A stretch of 64,000 nt of DNA from Roseinatronobacter sp052379845. GTDB taxonomy: Bacteria; Pseudomonadota; Alphaproteobacteria; Rhodobacterales; Rhodobacteraceae. This document shows positions 33,890-42,216 of this stretch, piece after piece. Numbering within the stretch: position 1 is the stretch's first letter; the number at the start of each line of letters is the position of its first letter. The stretch lies in the NCBI GenBank assembly GCA_052379845.1, contig JBQTCF010000022.1; one strand, given 5' to 3'. Both the position numbers and the translations under genes were made by a program. The notes beneath the pieces are model-generated. The model was not told the DNA's origin. It made no database searches and worked only from the letters and a program-made list of their open reading frames with translations.

Positions 33890-35307
33890 AAACCTTTCCC
33901 ATGTTCCTGCAAATGGCTGGACGTCATGTGGTGATCGTCGGCGGTGGCGAACAGGCTGCACAAAAGGCGCGGCTTATTCTGAAAACCGAAGCCCGGATTG
34001 TGCTTGTTGCGCCTGAACTGGATGCGGAACTCTCTGCGCTGGTCGCCCAAGGGCGCGCCACGCAAGTAAGCGATTTGTCGGTTGGCGTGTTCCGCGAGGC
34101 CGCATTGGTTTTTGTCGCCACCGGCTGTGTCGGCCTGGATTACGCCGCGCATGCGCTGGCCAAGGAAGCGGGTGCGCTGGTCAATGTCGTGGACCGCCCC
34201 GCGCTATGCGATGCGACCACGCCTTCAATCGTGGACCGCGACCCCGTCGTTGTGGCGATCTCGACTGAAGGAACCGCGCCGGTTCTGGCGCGGCAGATCA
34301 AGTCGAAGATGGAAATGCTTCTGGAACCGGCGCTGGGCGATCTGGCCGCGCTGGCCGGTCGGTTGCGGCCCGAAGTTGCCCAACGCATTCCGCAACGCGC
34401 GCGGCGGTTCTTCTGGGACTGGGTGTTCAATGGCCCGCCGCGCCAAGCCATGGCCCGCGGGGCCGAACGGGACGCGGCGACCTTGGTCAAGGATGCGCTT
34501 GCCGTTGGCTGCACGCCTGCAGTGCAAGGTGCCATTGCACTTGTGGGGGCAGGCCCGGGGGCGGCGGATTTGCTGACCCTTCGCGCATTGCGACTGCTGC
34601 AAGAGGCAGATGTGATCTACTATGATCGCCTTGTGGATCCGGGTGTTTTGGAGTTGGCCCGTCGTGATGCCGAGCGCGTCTTCGTTGGCAAGGAAGTGGG
34701 GGCATGCGCCTGGCCGCAAGATCGGATCAACGCAGTGATCGTGGCAGCCGCGCGGCAAGGAAAGAAAGTGGTCCGCCTGAAGTCTGGTGATCCGGGTATT
34801 TTTGGCCGTCTGACCGAAGAGCTGAGGGCGGCGCAGGATGCCGACATTCCGATCCAGATCGTACCGGGCGTGACCGCTGCAAGTTGTGCTGCCGCCAGCC
34901 TTGGTCGCGGGCTGACCGAGCGGGGGATGACAGACCGCCTTATGTTGGCGACGGCGGCATGCAAGCCGGGTGATCCAGAGCCTGATTGGGCGCAGATGCT
35001 TCAGCCCGGCACATCCCTTGCCATTTACATGGGCGTGCGGCAGGCCCATTCGATTACGCAGTCGCTTCGGGCAGCCCGCGTTCCAATGTCACTGGAGGTC
35101 GAGATTGTGAGCCAAGCCTCGACGCCGCGTGAAAAAATCACCCGTTGCCAGTTAGAATCGTTGGCGGAAACCATCCACGATGAGAAGGTCGAAAACCCGG
35201 CCGTAATTCTGGTTAAGTGGCCAAAAGAGGCGCCAGACCGGAAACATCAGGAAATCCCGCCTGACCGCATCATGCGCATGGAACAGGCGCTATGCTTCGC
35301 CAAATGA
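33886..35307 (+). CDS. cysG: Siroheme synthase (trifunctional)
   Basis: Protein of 473 residues making siroheme from uroporphyrinogen III, needed by NirB. The N-terminal domain (MAGRHVVIVGGGEQAAQKAR, VATGCVGLDYAAHALAKEAG) is the NAD-dependent precorrin-2 dehydrogenase/ferrochelatase; a linker with the Ser-containing GDLAALAGRLRPEVAQRI follows. From about residue 220 the SAM-dependent uroporphyrinogen methyltransferase is seen (ALVGAGPGAADLLTLRALRL, VIYYDRLVDPGVL, VRLKSGDPGIFGRLTEE, VPGVTAASCAAASLG). End of the nitrate operon; no clear terminator was found directly after it. Confidence 0.95.
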   Translation: MKTFPMFLQMAGRHVVIVGGGEQAAQKARLILKTEARIVLVAPELDAELSALVAQGRATQVSDLSVGVFREAALVFVATGCVGLDYAAHALAKEAGALVNVVDRPALCDATTPSIVDRDPVVVAISTEGTAPVLARQIKSKMEMLLEPALGDLAALAGRLRPEVAQRIPQRARRFFWDWVFNGPPRQAMARGAERDAATLVKDALAVGCTPAVQGAIALVGAGPGAADLLTLRALRLLQEADVIYYDRLVDPGVLELARRDAERVFVGKEVGACAWPQDRINAVIVAAARQGKKVVRLKSGDPGIFGRLTEELRAAQDADIPIQIVPGVTAASCAAASLGRGLTERGMTDRLMLATAACKPGDPEPDWAQMLQPGTSLAIYMGVRQAHSITQSLRAARVPMSLEVEIVSQASTPREKITRCQLESLAETIHDEKVENPAVILVKWPKEAPDRKHQEIPPDRIMRMEQALCFAK

Positions 35308-35480
35308 TATGCAAAGCCGAGGTCATTCAGCGATGCCAAATGGTCTTCTGCGCCGAACGGCGAGGTGCTGCCCCGGTTTGTTGAAGTTCTCGTCTCAGCT
35401 TTGTCAGTCTCAACACATCTGTGTGGTGGCCCAGCATTCTAGCAGTCATATCAAGGTCACCGTTGGAAAAGCGCATATTA

Positions 35481-35583
35481 AAGAGTGTCGCGTTTATTCG
35501 CATTCACGCGACCCACTCTAACCTTATGCTTTCGCGTGTCTTTTTTCGAAAAACCGGTTCCCACTTTTGCGCGACATGCTCTG
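35481..35583 (+). repeat. Dispersed ~105-bp structured repeat, copy 3
   Basis: Forward copy starting AAGAGTGTCGCGTTTATTCG, with CACTCTAACCTTATG and AAAACCGGTTCCCACTTTTG. It lies between the convergent cysG and dctP genes, directly beside the dctP terminator. The internal TTTTTTCGAAAAA shows a small divergence from the other copies. Confidence 0.85.
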
Positions 35584-35605
35584 AAAAGGGCAGCCTAAGC
35601 TGCCC
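35584..35605 (-). terminator. Intrinsic terminator of the TRAP operon
   Basis: On the minus strand GGGCAGC-TTAG-GCTGCCC is followed by TTTTC, 19 bases after the dctP stop codon. A 7-bp perfect stem with tetraloop and T-run. Confidence 0.75.
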
Positions 35606-35623
35606 CGCTAATCCTTGGCTGTG

Positions 35624-36598
35624 TTATCGTTGCAGCGCCAATATGGCTTCGACCTCTGCGTTTCCATTCTCAGATATGAACGCATCCCAGACTGAAGTGA
35701 TCGCGGCCTGAAAGGCTGCTGCATCGACGTCATCGTTAACGGACATGCCGCGGCTCTCCAATTCGGCAATCATGTTTGCTTCATTGTCCGCAGCAAGTTG
35801 TCGCTGCATCGCAACGGCTTCTGCCGCAACTTCGCTGATGATCACTTGCTCGCTCTCATCAAGACCGTTGAAGCGGTTTTGATTCATCATCAGGCCCAAT
35901 GCAGAATAAGCGTGATTTGTCATTGTCAGATATTGCTGCACTTCGTCATACTTGAACGACAGAACGATCCCGACAGGGTGATCCTGCGCATCCACGACAC
36001 CTGTTTCCAATGCTGTATAGAGTTCTGCGATCGGCAACTGGATAGGATTTGCGCCAAGGGTTGCAAACATGTCATTGAGAGCGCGCGAGTTGTTGGTGCG
36101 CATATTGATCCCAGCCAGATCATCCGGTACCCGGATTGGGCCGCGGCTGTTTGTCATGTTGCGATATCCATTCTCCGGAAAGCCCAAAACATGAAGTCCG
36201 GAAGAAGAAAACTTTGCAGCGATGCCCTGACCGATCTCACCGTCCAGCGCCTGATATGCGAGATCGCGTGTGGGGAACATAAAGGGCAGCTCGAATACCC
36301 CGGCAACCGGCACAAGACCCGTATAATTATTCAATCCGACAAGCACGATATCGATGATGCCAGAGCGCGCGCCATCGATCATGGCACTGTCATTCCCCAA
36401 TTGGCCTTGCGGAAAGATCTGCACATTGATCGCGCCACCGCTACGCTCTTCGATTTGCTCTTTGAAGAATAGTGCCATTGTGTGCTGTACGTCCGCTTCA
36501 GCGACCGGATGAGCGAAGCGCAACGTTGTCTGTGCATTCGCTGTTAACGCTGCGATGGACATTGCCGAGGCCAGCCCAAGTGATTTCAAAAGGTTCAT
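35624..36598 (-). CDS. dctP: TRAP transporter substrate-binding protein (DctP family)
   Basis: Periplasmic binding protein of 324 residues. Signal peptide MNLLKSLGLASAMSIAALTA with cleavage after NAQ. The mature protein begins TTLRFAHPVAEADVQHTMAL; the ligand-arginine region NMRTNNSRALNDMFATLG and GVVDAQDHPVGIV match the DctP fold. The latter carries the usual E/D-x-P segment after the Asp. Last gene of dctQ-dctM-dctP, transcribed from an operator shared with the idonate-type genes, so a sugar acid is the probable ligand. A terminator follows. Confidence 0.9.
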   Translation of the reverse strand: MNLLKSLGLASAMSIAALTANAQTTLRFAHPVAEADVQHTMALFFKEQIEERSGGAINVQIFPQGQLGNDSAMIDGARSGIIDIVLVGLNNYTGLVPVAGVFELPFMFPTRDLAYQALDGEIGQGIAAKFSSSGLHVLGFPENGYRNMTNSRGPIRVPDDLAGINMRTNNSRALNDMFATLGANPIQLPIAELYTALETGVVDAQDHPVGIVLSFKYDEVQQYLTMTNHAYSALGLMMNQNRFNGLDESEQVIISEVAAEAVAMQRQLAADNEANMIAELESRGMSVNDDVDAAAFQAAITSVWDAFISENGNAEVEAILALQR

Positions 36599-36619
36599 AG
36601 TCGTTTCCTCCCTTAGGTG

Positions 36620-37900
36620 TTATCCGCCAAGAATTCTGGCGGGGATCGTGATGATTTTTGGAAAGGCGATGAACAGTCCCATTAGCCCCACATAGGCAAG
36701 GATGAATGGCGCAACGCCTGTGATCGCAGTGCTGAGTTTGACCCGGCTGACACCGCAAACGACATTCAGCACATTGCCCACAGGCGGGGTCAGCAAACCG
36801 ATCGAACAGTTCAGAATAAACATTAGCCCGAAATAAACAGGGTCTATCCCGGCCATCGTGACAACAGGCATAAGAAGTGGCACCAGGATCAGCACGGTCG
36901 GTGCAAGATCCATGACCATGCCGACCATCAGGACCAGAATCATGATTGTCAGCATCAGCATGCGCGGGCTTTCGACCAACGGACCAAGCAACACGGCCAG
37001 TTGCTGCGGCAGTTGGGCTATGGTTATCATCCATGCCGCAACCATAGCCGCACCGACCAAAAACATGACCATTGCCGTCGCGCGTGCGGACACAACCAGC
37101 GCCAGATACAACTGACGGAAGTCCATTTCGCGGTAGATAAGCATTGACACAAGGATCGCGTAGACAGCAGCAACCACTGCCGCTTCTGTAGGGGTAAAGG
37201 CACCGGTGCGAATGCCCCCAATGATAATAACAGGCAGCATCAGTGCCCAGACCCCTTCCTTAAGGGCCTTGCGGCGCTCCGGCCGGGTTGCTTTGGGCAA
37301 TGTCGCAATATCTTCGCCTCGAATGACAATGGACCAGACAAGCATCAGGGTCAGGCCCATGACAAGTCCGGGAAATATCCCCGCCATGAACAGTTTTGCG
37401 ATAGAGATATTGCCCGCCACCCCAACAAGAATAAGCGGCAATGATGGTGGAATGATCGGTGCAATAATCCCGCCAGATGCCAGCAGCCCAAGGCTGCGTC
37501 CTTCCGGATAGCCCGCATTGCGCATCATCGGATACAGGATGGACACAAGTGCGGCAGCGTCTGCGACGGCAGAACCGGAAAGTCCGGCCAACAAGATCGC
37601 CGTCAGAATCGCGACATATCCCAACCCGCCGCGCCGATGCCCCACAAGGGTCATTGCCATTCGAACAATACGATTGGACAATCCCCCCCGTGACATCACC
37701 TCGCCTGCAACAAGAAAGAACGGAATGGCCAGAAGCGGGAAACTGTCGACGCCGTTTATCAGTGCCTGCGCGAGTATGTCCGAGCTGAAAAGATTCATCT
37801 GCACCATCAGCGCGACGGCGGCCAGCAGCAATGCAAATGCGATAGGTAGCCCCGCAAGAATACCGATAAACAGCACCGCAAGGAACAAAAGAAGGATCAT
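36620..37900 (-). CDS. dctM: TRAP transporter large permease (DctM family)
   Basis: Inner-membrane protein of 426 residues with about 12 hydrophobic helices (FLAVLFIGILAGLPIAFALL at the N terminus, YVGLMGLFIAFPKIITIPAR at the end). Family marks are LAIPFFLVAGEVMSRGGL, YVAILTAILLAGLSGSAVAD and APIIPPSLPLILVG. It drives import by a sodium or proton gradient together with DctQ and DctP. The start overlaps the dctQ stop by four bases. Confidence 0.93.
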   Translation of the reverse strand: MILLLFLAVLFIGILAGLPIAFALLLAAVALMVQMNLFSSDILAQALINGVDSFPLLAIPFFLVAGEVMSRGGLSNRIVRMAMTLVGHRRGGLGYVAILTAILLAGLSGSAVADAAALVSILYPMMRNAGYPEGRSLGLLASGGIIAPIIPPSLPLILVGVAGNISIAKLFMAGIFPGLVMGLTLMLVWSIVIRGEDIATLPKATRPERRKALKEGVWALMLPVIIIGGIRTGAFTPTEAAVVAAVYAILVSMLIYREMDFRQLYLALVVSARATAMVMFLVGAAMVAAWMITIAQLPQQLAVLLGPLVESPRMLMLTIMILVLMVGMVMDLAPTVLILVPLLMPVVTMAGIDPVYFGLMFILNCSIGLLTPPVGNVLNVVCGVSRVKLSTAITGVAPFILAYVGLMGLFIAFPKIITIPARILGG

Positions 37901-38391
37901 GTGTCGCCCTCTTCCATATCAAGGAAACGACTGACACCCATCGGATCAATCAGACGAATGACGGCAATAAAGCCCATCAGCACGGCTGAAACCGCGCCCG
38001 CCAGATAAAACAGTGCCGATGGCAGCCCTGTCAGTTGCGAGATGTTATTCCAGTTCGCACCGACCTGTTTCAATGTCCCCTGAAACAGCATGGCCACAGC
38101 GCCCAGCACAACCAGCCATGTCAGGCGCCGCAACACCTTAATGGCGCGCGGCGCAAATGTTTCTGCAAATTCACTGAGCGCAAGATGTTCGCCACGACGC
38201 AAGGTGACCGCTGCGCCAATCATGACGACCCAGACAAACAACAGGCGCGCCAATTCCACAGATTGTCGCATGCCCGAAGAAAATCCATAGCGCAGGACTA
38301 CATTCGTGAAAACCATTGCGATCATCGCGGCCAGTAGCAGCGCCAGAAATACATCAATGCTCTTCCAGAAAAGCCGGATAAACCGCCACAT
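37897..38391 (-). CDS. dctQ: TRAP transporter small permease (DctQ family)
   Basis: Membrane protein of 164 residues with four helices (VFLALLLAAMIAMVFTNVVL, ELARLLFVWVVMIGAAVTLR, WLVVLGAVAMLFQGTL, LFYLAGAVSAVLMGFIAVI). The RLLFVWVVMIGAAxxxRRGEHL pattern is typical of DctQ. The start ATG at 38391 is preceded by GAGGAGAGCAGGA. First gene of the TRAP operon; a GntR/LacI-type operator lies 54 bases upstream. Confidence 0.9.
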   Translation of the reverse strand: MWRFIRLFWKSIDVFLALLLAAMIAMVFTNVVLRYGFSSGMRQSVELARLLFVWVVMIGAAVTLRRGEHLALSEFAETFAPRAIKVLRRLTWLVVLGAVAMLFQGTLKQVGANWNNISQLTGLPSALFYLAGAVSAVLMGFIAVIRLIDPMGVSRFLDMEEGDT

Positions 38392-38444
38392 TCCTGCTCT
38401 CCTCCCCAGAAGTCTGTTGCATTGCAACAGTGCCACAACAACGA

Positions 38445-38462
38445 TATGATAACGATAACATA
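38445..38462. promoter_or_regulatory. LacI-type operator copy 1 (before TRAP operon)
   Basis: TATGATAACGATAACATA, identical to the copy at 41372-41389. Near-palindrome centred on CG with half-sites TATGATAAC and TATGTTATC. Placed just before dctQ, fitting control by the local LacI-family regulator. Confidence 0.8.
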
Positions 38463-38508
38463 GCTGCAAGCAAAATTTCCTGCCTTGCGAATTTTCACCC
38501 CTGACCCG

Positions 38509-39113
38509 TCACACTGTGTCAGGGGGGGCAAGCAGATCGTCGCAAACCCGTTTACAGGCAGTGGCATGTTCCAGACACAATCGCGGCCCATCAAGCCCGT
38601 GCCTTTGCTGGCTGTTTACATGCAGATCAACGCCTGTATGACGCGCAATCGCCGGAAGATGGGGCGGTGCAATGCTGGTCCTATCAATTGCGGGATCTAT
38701 ATATCAGATGGCCTGAGGCGCGCATGCGCTATCATCGTGATCCGCCGTCCAGCCTCGTAAGCCATTGTCATCCGCTCGCGGAACGGCGCGGGGGGGGGGG
38801 GCGGAATATCCCGGCAGGGTTTGTCTAGCCGTGCAGGACTTCAACCAGCGACAGATCTGCCAGGTTGTGGTCCAACGCGGCTTGGGGCTGATGGCCGGAT
38901 TTCCCAAACGGATGGACCAAAAGTTCTGTCTGTCGTGCACCTGCATCGCGGATTTCGGGCCTTGATGCGGTCCATCAGAAAGACGTGGATTTTGTTATAT
39001 GCGGCAAGGTCGGTGCCGGTGTGGGCAATCCCGATCACCGGACGTCTACCGTGAACTGCACCGCGTGTATATGCCTGAGGGCAATACCGTTCCAGATAGA
39101 GCAGCGCTGCCAT
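38509..39113 (-). pseudogene. Broken IlvD/EDD-family sugar-acid dehydratase
   Basis: Remnant of a [Fe-S] dehydratase of the arabonate/xylonate/gluconate type. Reading down the minus strand: MAALLYLERYCPQAYTRGAV then GRRPVIGIAHTGTDLAAYN in one frame; a shift leads to PEIRDAG and LLVHPFGKSGHQPQAALD, LADLSLVEVLHG then a stop; after a 12-G tract (38790-38801) come RERMTMAYEAGRRI and LRPSDI; and after another shift PPHLPAIARHTGVDLHVN. All pieces keep IlvD order but the catalytic middle and C-terminal third are missing. It lies between idnD and dctQ in the same orientation, so it was probably part of the regulated operon. Confidence 0.75.
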
Positions 39114-39173
39114 TCAAAGGTTATCGGGCTTGTTCATCATTTGGAGTGCCGCTGACTGCCCGCGCCACTACTT

Positions 39174-39276
39174 AGAGTATGTCGCGCAACATTGGGAACC
39201 GGTTTTGCGCCAAAAGACATGCGACATCATAAGGTTATAGTGTGTCGCGTGCATGCGGATCAACGCGACACACTCT
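39174..39276 (-). repeat. Dispersed ~105-bp structured repeat, copy 4
   Basis: Reverse copy with GGAACCGGTTTTGCGCCAAA, AGACATGCGACATCATAAGG and the clear stem GTGTCGCGT...ACGCGACAC in its outer half. It lies between the idnD stop and the dehydratase remnant and may have helped disrupt that operon. Confidence 0.85.
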
Positions 39277-39345
39277 AAAACCTAGCGCGACCATACGGCC
39301 AATCCGGCCCAATACACGAATCTGCCTTTTGTGACATGACGCGGA

Positions 39346-40383
39346 TCACCCCTCCGAGAACACGATCTGTGCCTTCATCGCCTGGCTGCGATCCGAGGCA
39401 AGTTGGAACGCGACTTCCGCATCTGCCATTGGAACAGTCTGCGTGATAAGCGGCTTTACATCAATTAGCCCCTTCTGCATCAACCCAACGCCTGTTGCAA
39501 ATTCTGCGTGAAATCGGAATGAACCGCGAAGATCAAGTTCCTTAGCGGTGATGGCCATCATCGGCAGATTCATATCGCCGCCCAGCCCCAGCTGCAGGAT
39601 TACACCGCGCGGACGCAGCGCCCGGATCGCGCCAGCCAAAGCTTGCGCCGCCCCCGTGCATTCATAAAGCACATCGAAATAGCCCTTATCAGACGTATAG
39701 TCGTTCAGGGCATCAGGGGTATTGGCTATGTTCAATGCAACATCTGCCCCGCAGGCACGCGCCAAGTCCAAGGTGAAATCAGACAGGTCCGTTGCCACAA
39801 TTTCAGCGGCACCTGAACGCCGCGCACATAGGATTGAGAGCACACCAATCGGGCCACAGCCTGTGACCAGCACGCGTTTTCCCATCATCTGGCCTGCGCG
39901 CGCCGTGGCATGAAGCGTCACGGCCAAGGGTTCGGCCATGGCCGCTTCACCTGCAGTCAATCCCGTTGCATCGACACATTGCGAGGCATCGGCAATCAGT
40001 TCCTCACGAAATGCGCCCTGAATATGGGGAAATGGCATGGCAGAGCCATAAAACTGCATATTCAGGCATTGATTGGGCAGCCCTTCGAAACAATAGGCGC
40101 ATGCGCCGCAGGGGCGGCTGGGTGAAACCGACACAAGCTGGCCGACCGAAAATCCTGTCACGCCTGCGCCCAACTCCGCTACATAGGCCGACACCTCATG
40201 CCCAAGCACCATAGGTTCGCGCAGGCGCACAGCACCAAAACCGCCGTGGTTATAGTAATGCAGGTCCGACCCGCACACCCCACCTGAAGCTAGTCGCAGG
40301 CGCAATTGGCCGTTACCAAGCGGGGCTGTGGGAAAGGCTTCTATCCTTAGATCCCTTGCATCATGAATGACGATCGCTTTCAT
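39346..40383 (-). CDS. idnD: Zn-dependent L-idonate 5-dehydrogenase-like enzyme
   Basis: Medium-chain dehydrogenase of 345 residues. The catalytic zinc ligands are in GGVCGSDLHYYNHGG (Cys), MVLGHEVSAYV (His-Glu); the structural zinc uses RPCGACAYCFEGLPNQCLN (four Cys). The cofactor motif is VLVTGCGPIGVLSIL with the following Asp in ATDLSD, favouring NAD. The HYYNHGGFGAVRLREP stretch is close to L-idonate dehydrogenases, which oxidise L-idonate to 5-keto-D-gluconate. Its start overlaps the stop of the hydroxyacid dehydrogenase gene by four bases. The partner IdnO-like gene lies across the divergent operator. Confidence 0.82.
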   Translation of the reverse strand: MKAIVIHDARDLRIEAFPTAPLGNGQLRLRLASGGVCGSDLHYYNHGGFGAVRLREPMVLGHEVSAYVAELGAGVTGFSVGQLVSVSPSRPCGACAYCFEGLPNQCLNMQFYGSAMPFPHIQGAFREELIADASQCVDATGLTAGEAAMAEPLAVTLHATARAGQMMGKRVLVTGCGPIGVLSILCARRSGAAEIVATDLSDFTLDLARACGADVALNIANTPDALNDYTSDKGYFDVLYECTGAAQALAGAIRALRPRGVILQLGLGGDMNLPMMAITAKELDLRGSFRFHAEFATGVGLMQKGLIDVKPLITQTVPMADAEVAFQLASDRSQAMKAQIVFSEG

Positions 40384-41330
40384 GTGTTAACCTGCGTCAG
40401 CAGCGGGCGGCCAGCGAAATGTGCCGCAAGATTATCGCGCAGCAATTGCCCCATTGCACGGCGCGTCTCGAACGTGCCGCTGGCATGGTGGGGCTGCAGC
40501 AGCACGTTGCTCAGCCGGGTAAAGCGAGGGTCGAGTGCTGGCTCGCCCTCGAGAACATCCAGCGCAGCGCCGCGCAAGCGGCCCTGTTCAAGCGCATCCA
40601 GAAGGGCGCGTTCATCTATATTCTGTGCGCGCGAGATATTGATCAGCAGCCCCTCTGCCCCCAACGCCTGCAGCACATCCGCATCCACAATATGATGGGT
40701 CTGTGGCGTGGCCGCCAGCGTTACAAACAAAACGTCAGATTGCGCTGCCAGCTGTTTTGCATCTGGAATATACTGCCATGAACCCGCTTCGGCGCGCGGG
40801 GTGCGAGTGGTATAGGAAATCTGCATGCCAAAGCCTTCAAGGCGCTGCGCAACTGCCATACCGATGCGCCCCAGCCCAAGGACACCCGCGCGCTTGGCGC
40901 ATGCGCGATGCTGCAACGGAAAGCCGCCTTTGCGCGCCCAATCGCCCGACCGCGCCCACGCTTCCGCTGCGACAATGCCCCGCGACAGTGCAAGCCACAT
41001 CCCAAGGGCAAGATCAGCGCAATCATCGGTCAGCACATCTGGGGTGTTTGTCACGGCGATACCGCGCGCCTCACAGGCCGCCAGATCGACCGCATCATAG
41101 CCTACACCGTAGACAGAAATCACTTTCAGCGCGGGACAGGCCGCAATTACATCGTCGCTTGCACCCAGATCTCCTCGGGTGGCAATGGCTTGTATTCCGG
41201 GCCCAACCTGCGCCAGAAAACTGGCCTTGTCAGTGGCGTCAAAATAACGATGTACTTCATAGGTGTCATTCAACGGTGTTTCATCCCATTCGGGAAGTGC
41301 GCCCATTTGCAGAATTTGTGGCTTCGTCAT
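40380..41330 (-). CDS. D-isomer 2-hydroxyacid dehydrogenase (2-ketogluconate/hydroxypyruvate reductase-like)
   Basis: NAD(P)-dependent enzyme of about 316 residues. The Rossmann motif is GVLGLGRIGMAVAQRLEGFG followed by Thr-Arg in SYTTRTPRAE, suggesting NADPH; the catalytic Arg is in INISRAQNIDERALL, Glu in DVLEGEPALDP and His in LLQPHHASGTFETR. Similar enzymes reduce 2-ketogluconate, glyoxylate or hydroxypyruvate (GhrB, TkrA, GyaR). ATG at 41342 is an alternative start. First gene of the minus-strand operon with idnD; the operator copy 2 lies about 40 bases upstream and is shared with idnO. Confidence 0.82.
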   Translation of the reverse strand: MTKPQILQMGALPEWDETPLNDTYEVHRYFDATDKASFLAQVGPGIQAIATRGDLGASDDVIAACPALKVISVYGVGYDAVDLAACEARGIAVTNTPDVLTDDCADLALGMWLALSRGIVAAEAWARSGDWARKGGFPLQHRACAKRAGVLGLGRIGMAVAQRLEGFGMQISYTTRTPRAEAGSWQYIPDAKQLAAQSDVLFVTLAATPQTHHIVDADVLQALGAEGLLINISRAQNIDERALLDALEQGRLRGAALDVLEGEPALDPRFTRLSNVLLQPHHASGTFETRRAMGQLLRDNLAAHFAGRPLLTQVNT

Positions 41331-41371
41331 GAGACTATCCATTTCACTGAGAAAGTTTGGTGTTGACCTTG

Positions 41372-41389
41372 TATGATAACGATAACATA
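41372..41389. promoter_or_regulatory. LacI-type operator copy 2 (between idnO and the reductase operon)
   Basis: TATGATAACGATAACATA, an exact match to copy 1 over 18 bases. It lies between two divergent starts (41330 and 41437) and so could block both promoters. Confidence 0.82.
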
Positions 41390-41436
41390 AACAAGGAGAA
41401 ACTGGCTTGTCCAGCAGAAACACAGCGGAGGAACAG

Positions 41437-42192
41437 ATGAGTCTTGAACTCTTTAACCTGACTGGCAAACGCGCTCTGATCACCGGATCCTCTCAAGGCA
41501 TTGGCTTTGCCTTGGCGAGTGGATTGGCGGCGGCCGGTGCGAATGTTGTGCTGAATGGGCGCGATGAAAGCAAGTTGTCCGCAGCCGCAGCGAAATTGCA
41601 CAATGCTCAAACGCTGGCCTTTGACGTAACCGATCACGACGCCGCGCGCACGGCCATCGACGGATTTGAAGCGCAGCAAGGGGCCATCGACATTCTGGTC
41701 AATAATGCGGGCATGCAGCATCGCGCGCCCTTGCAGGACTTCCCCGCCGCAATGTTCGAGAAATTGTTGCAGACAAACATCGCCAGTGTGTTCCATGTCG
41801 GACAAGCCGTCGCGCGCCACATGATCGCGCGCGGCGCAGGGCGCATCATCAACATTGCCAGCGTTCAATCCCTGCTGGCCCGCCCCGGAATCGCGCCCTA
41901 CACGGCCACCAAGGGCGCAGTGACCAACCTGACCAAAGGCATGGCGACCGATTGGGCACCACATGGGTTGAATTGCAACGCCATTGCGCCGGGTTATTTC
42001 GACACCCCCTTGAATGCTGCCCTTGTTGCAGACCCGGAGTTTTCTGCTTGGCTGGAAAAGCGCACCCCCGCAGGGCGCTGGGGCAATGTTGAGGAACTGC
42101 AGGGCGCATGCATTTTTCTTGCCTCGGATGCGGCAAGCTTCGTGAACGGCCATACGCTTTATGTGGATGGCGGTATAACATCGGCATTGTAG
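41437..42192 (+). CDS. idnO: Gluconate 5-dehydrogenase / 5-ketogluconate reductase-like SDR
   Basis: Classical short-chain dehydrogenase of 251 residues. Cofactor motif TGSSQGIGFALASGL, then VLNGRDESKL, DILVNNAGMQHR and the catalytic Ser (IASVQSLL), Tyr and Lys in YTATKGAVTNLTKGMA. IdnO reduces 5-keto-D-gluconate to D-gluconate, the step after L-idonate oxidation; the pairing with the IdnD-like gene supports this call. GGAGGAACAG directly precedes the ATG. Followed 24 bases later by a GarR-like reductase in the same direction. Confidence 0.83.
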   Translation: MSLELFNLTGKRALITGSSQGIGFALASGLAAAGANVVLNGRDESKLSAAAAKLHNAQTLAFDVTDHDAARTAIDGFEAQQGAIDILVNNAGMQHRAPLQDFPAAMFEKLLQTNIASVFHVGQAVARHMIARGAGRIINIASVQSLLARPGIAPYTATKGAVTNLTKGMATDWAPHGLNCNAIAPGYFDTPLNAALVADPEFSAWLEKRTPAGRWGNVEELQGACIFLASDAASFVNGHTLYVDGGITSAL

Positions 42193-42216
42193 CCGCAACA
42201 CAATCAGGAGAGGTTG

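Noticed and set aside
38550..38770. Plus-strand reading that looked like an IS66-type transposase piece (QCWSYQLRDLYIRWPEARM)
   Set aside because: It is exactly antisense to blocks of the IlvD-type remnant, whose conserved order on the minus strand explains the sequence better.
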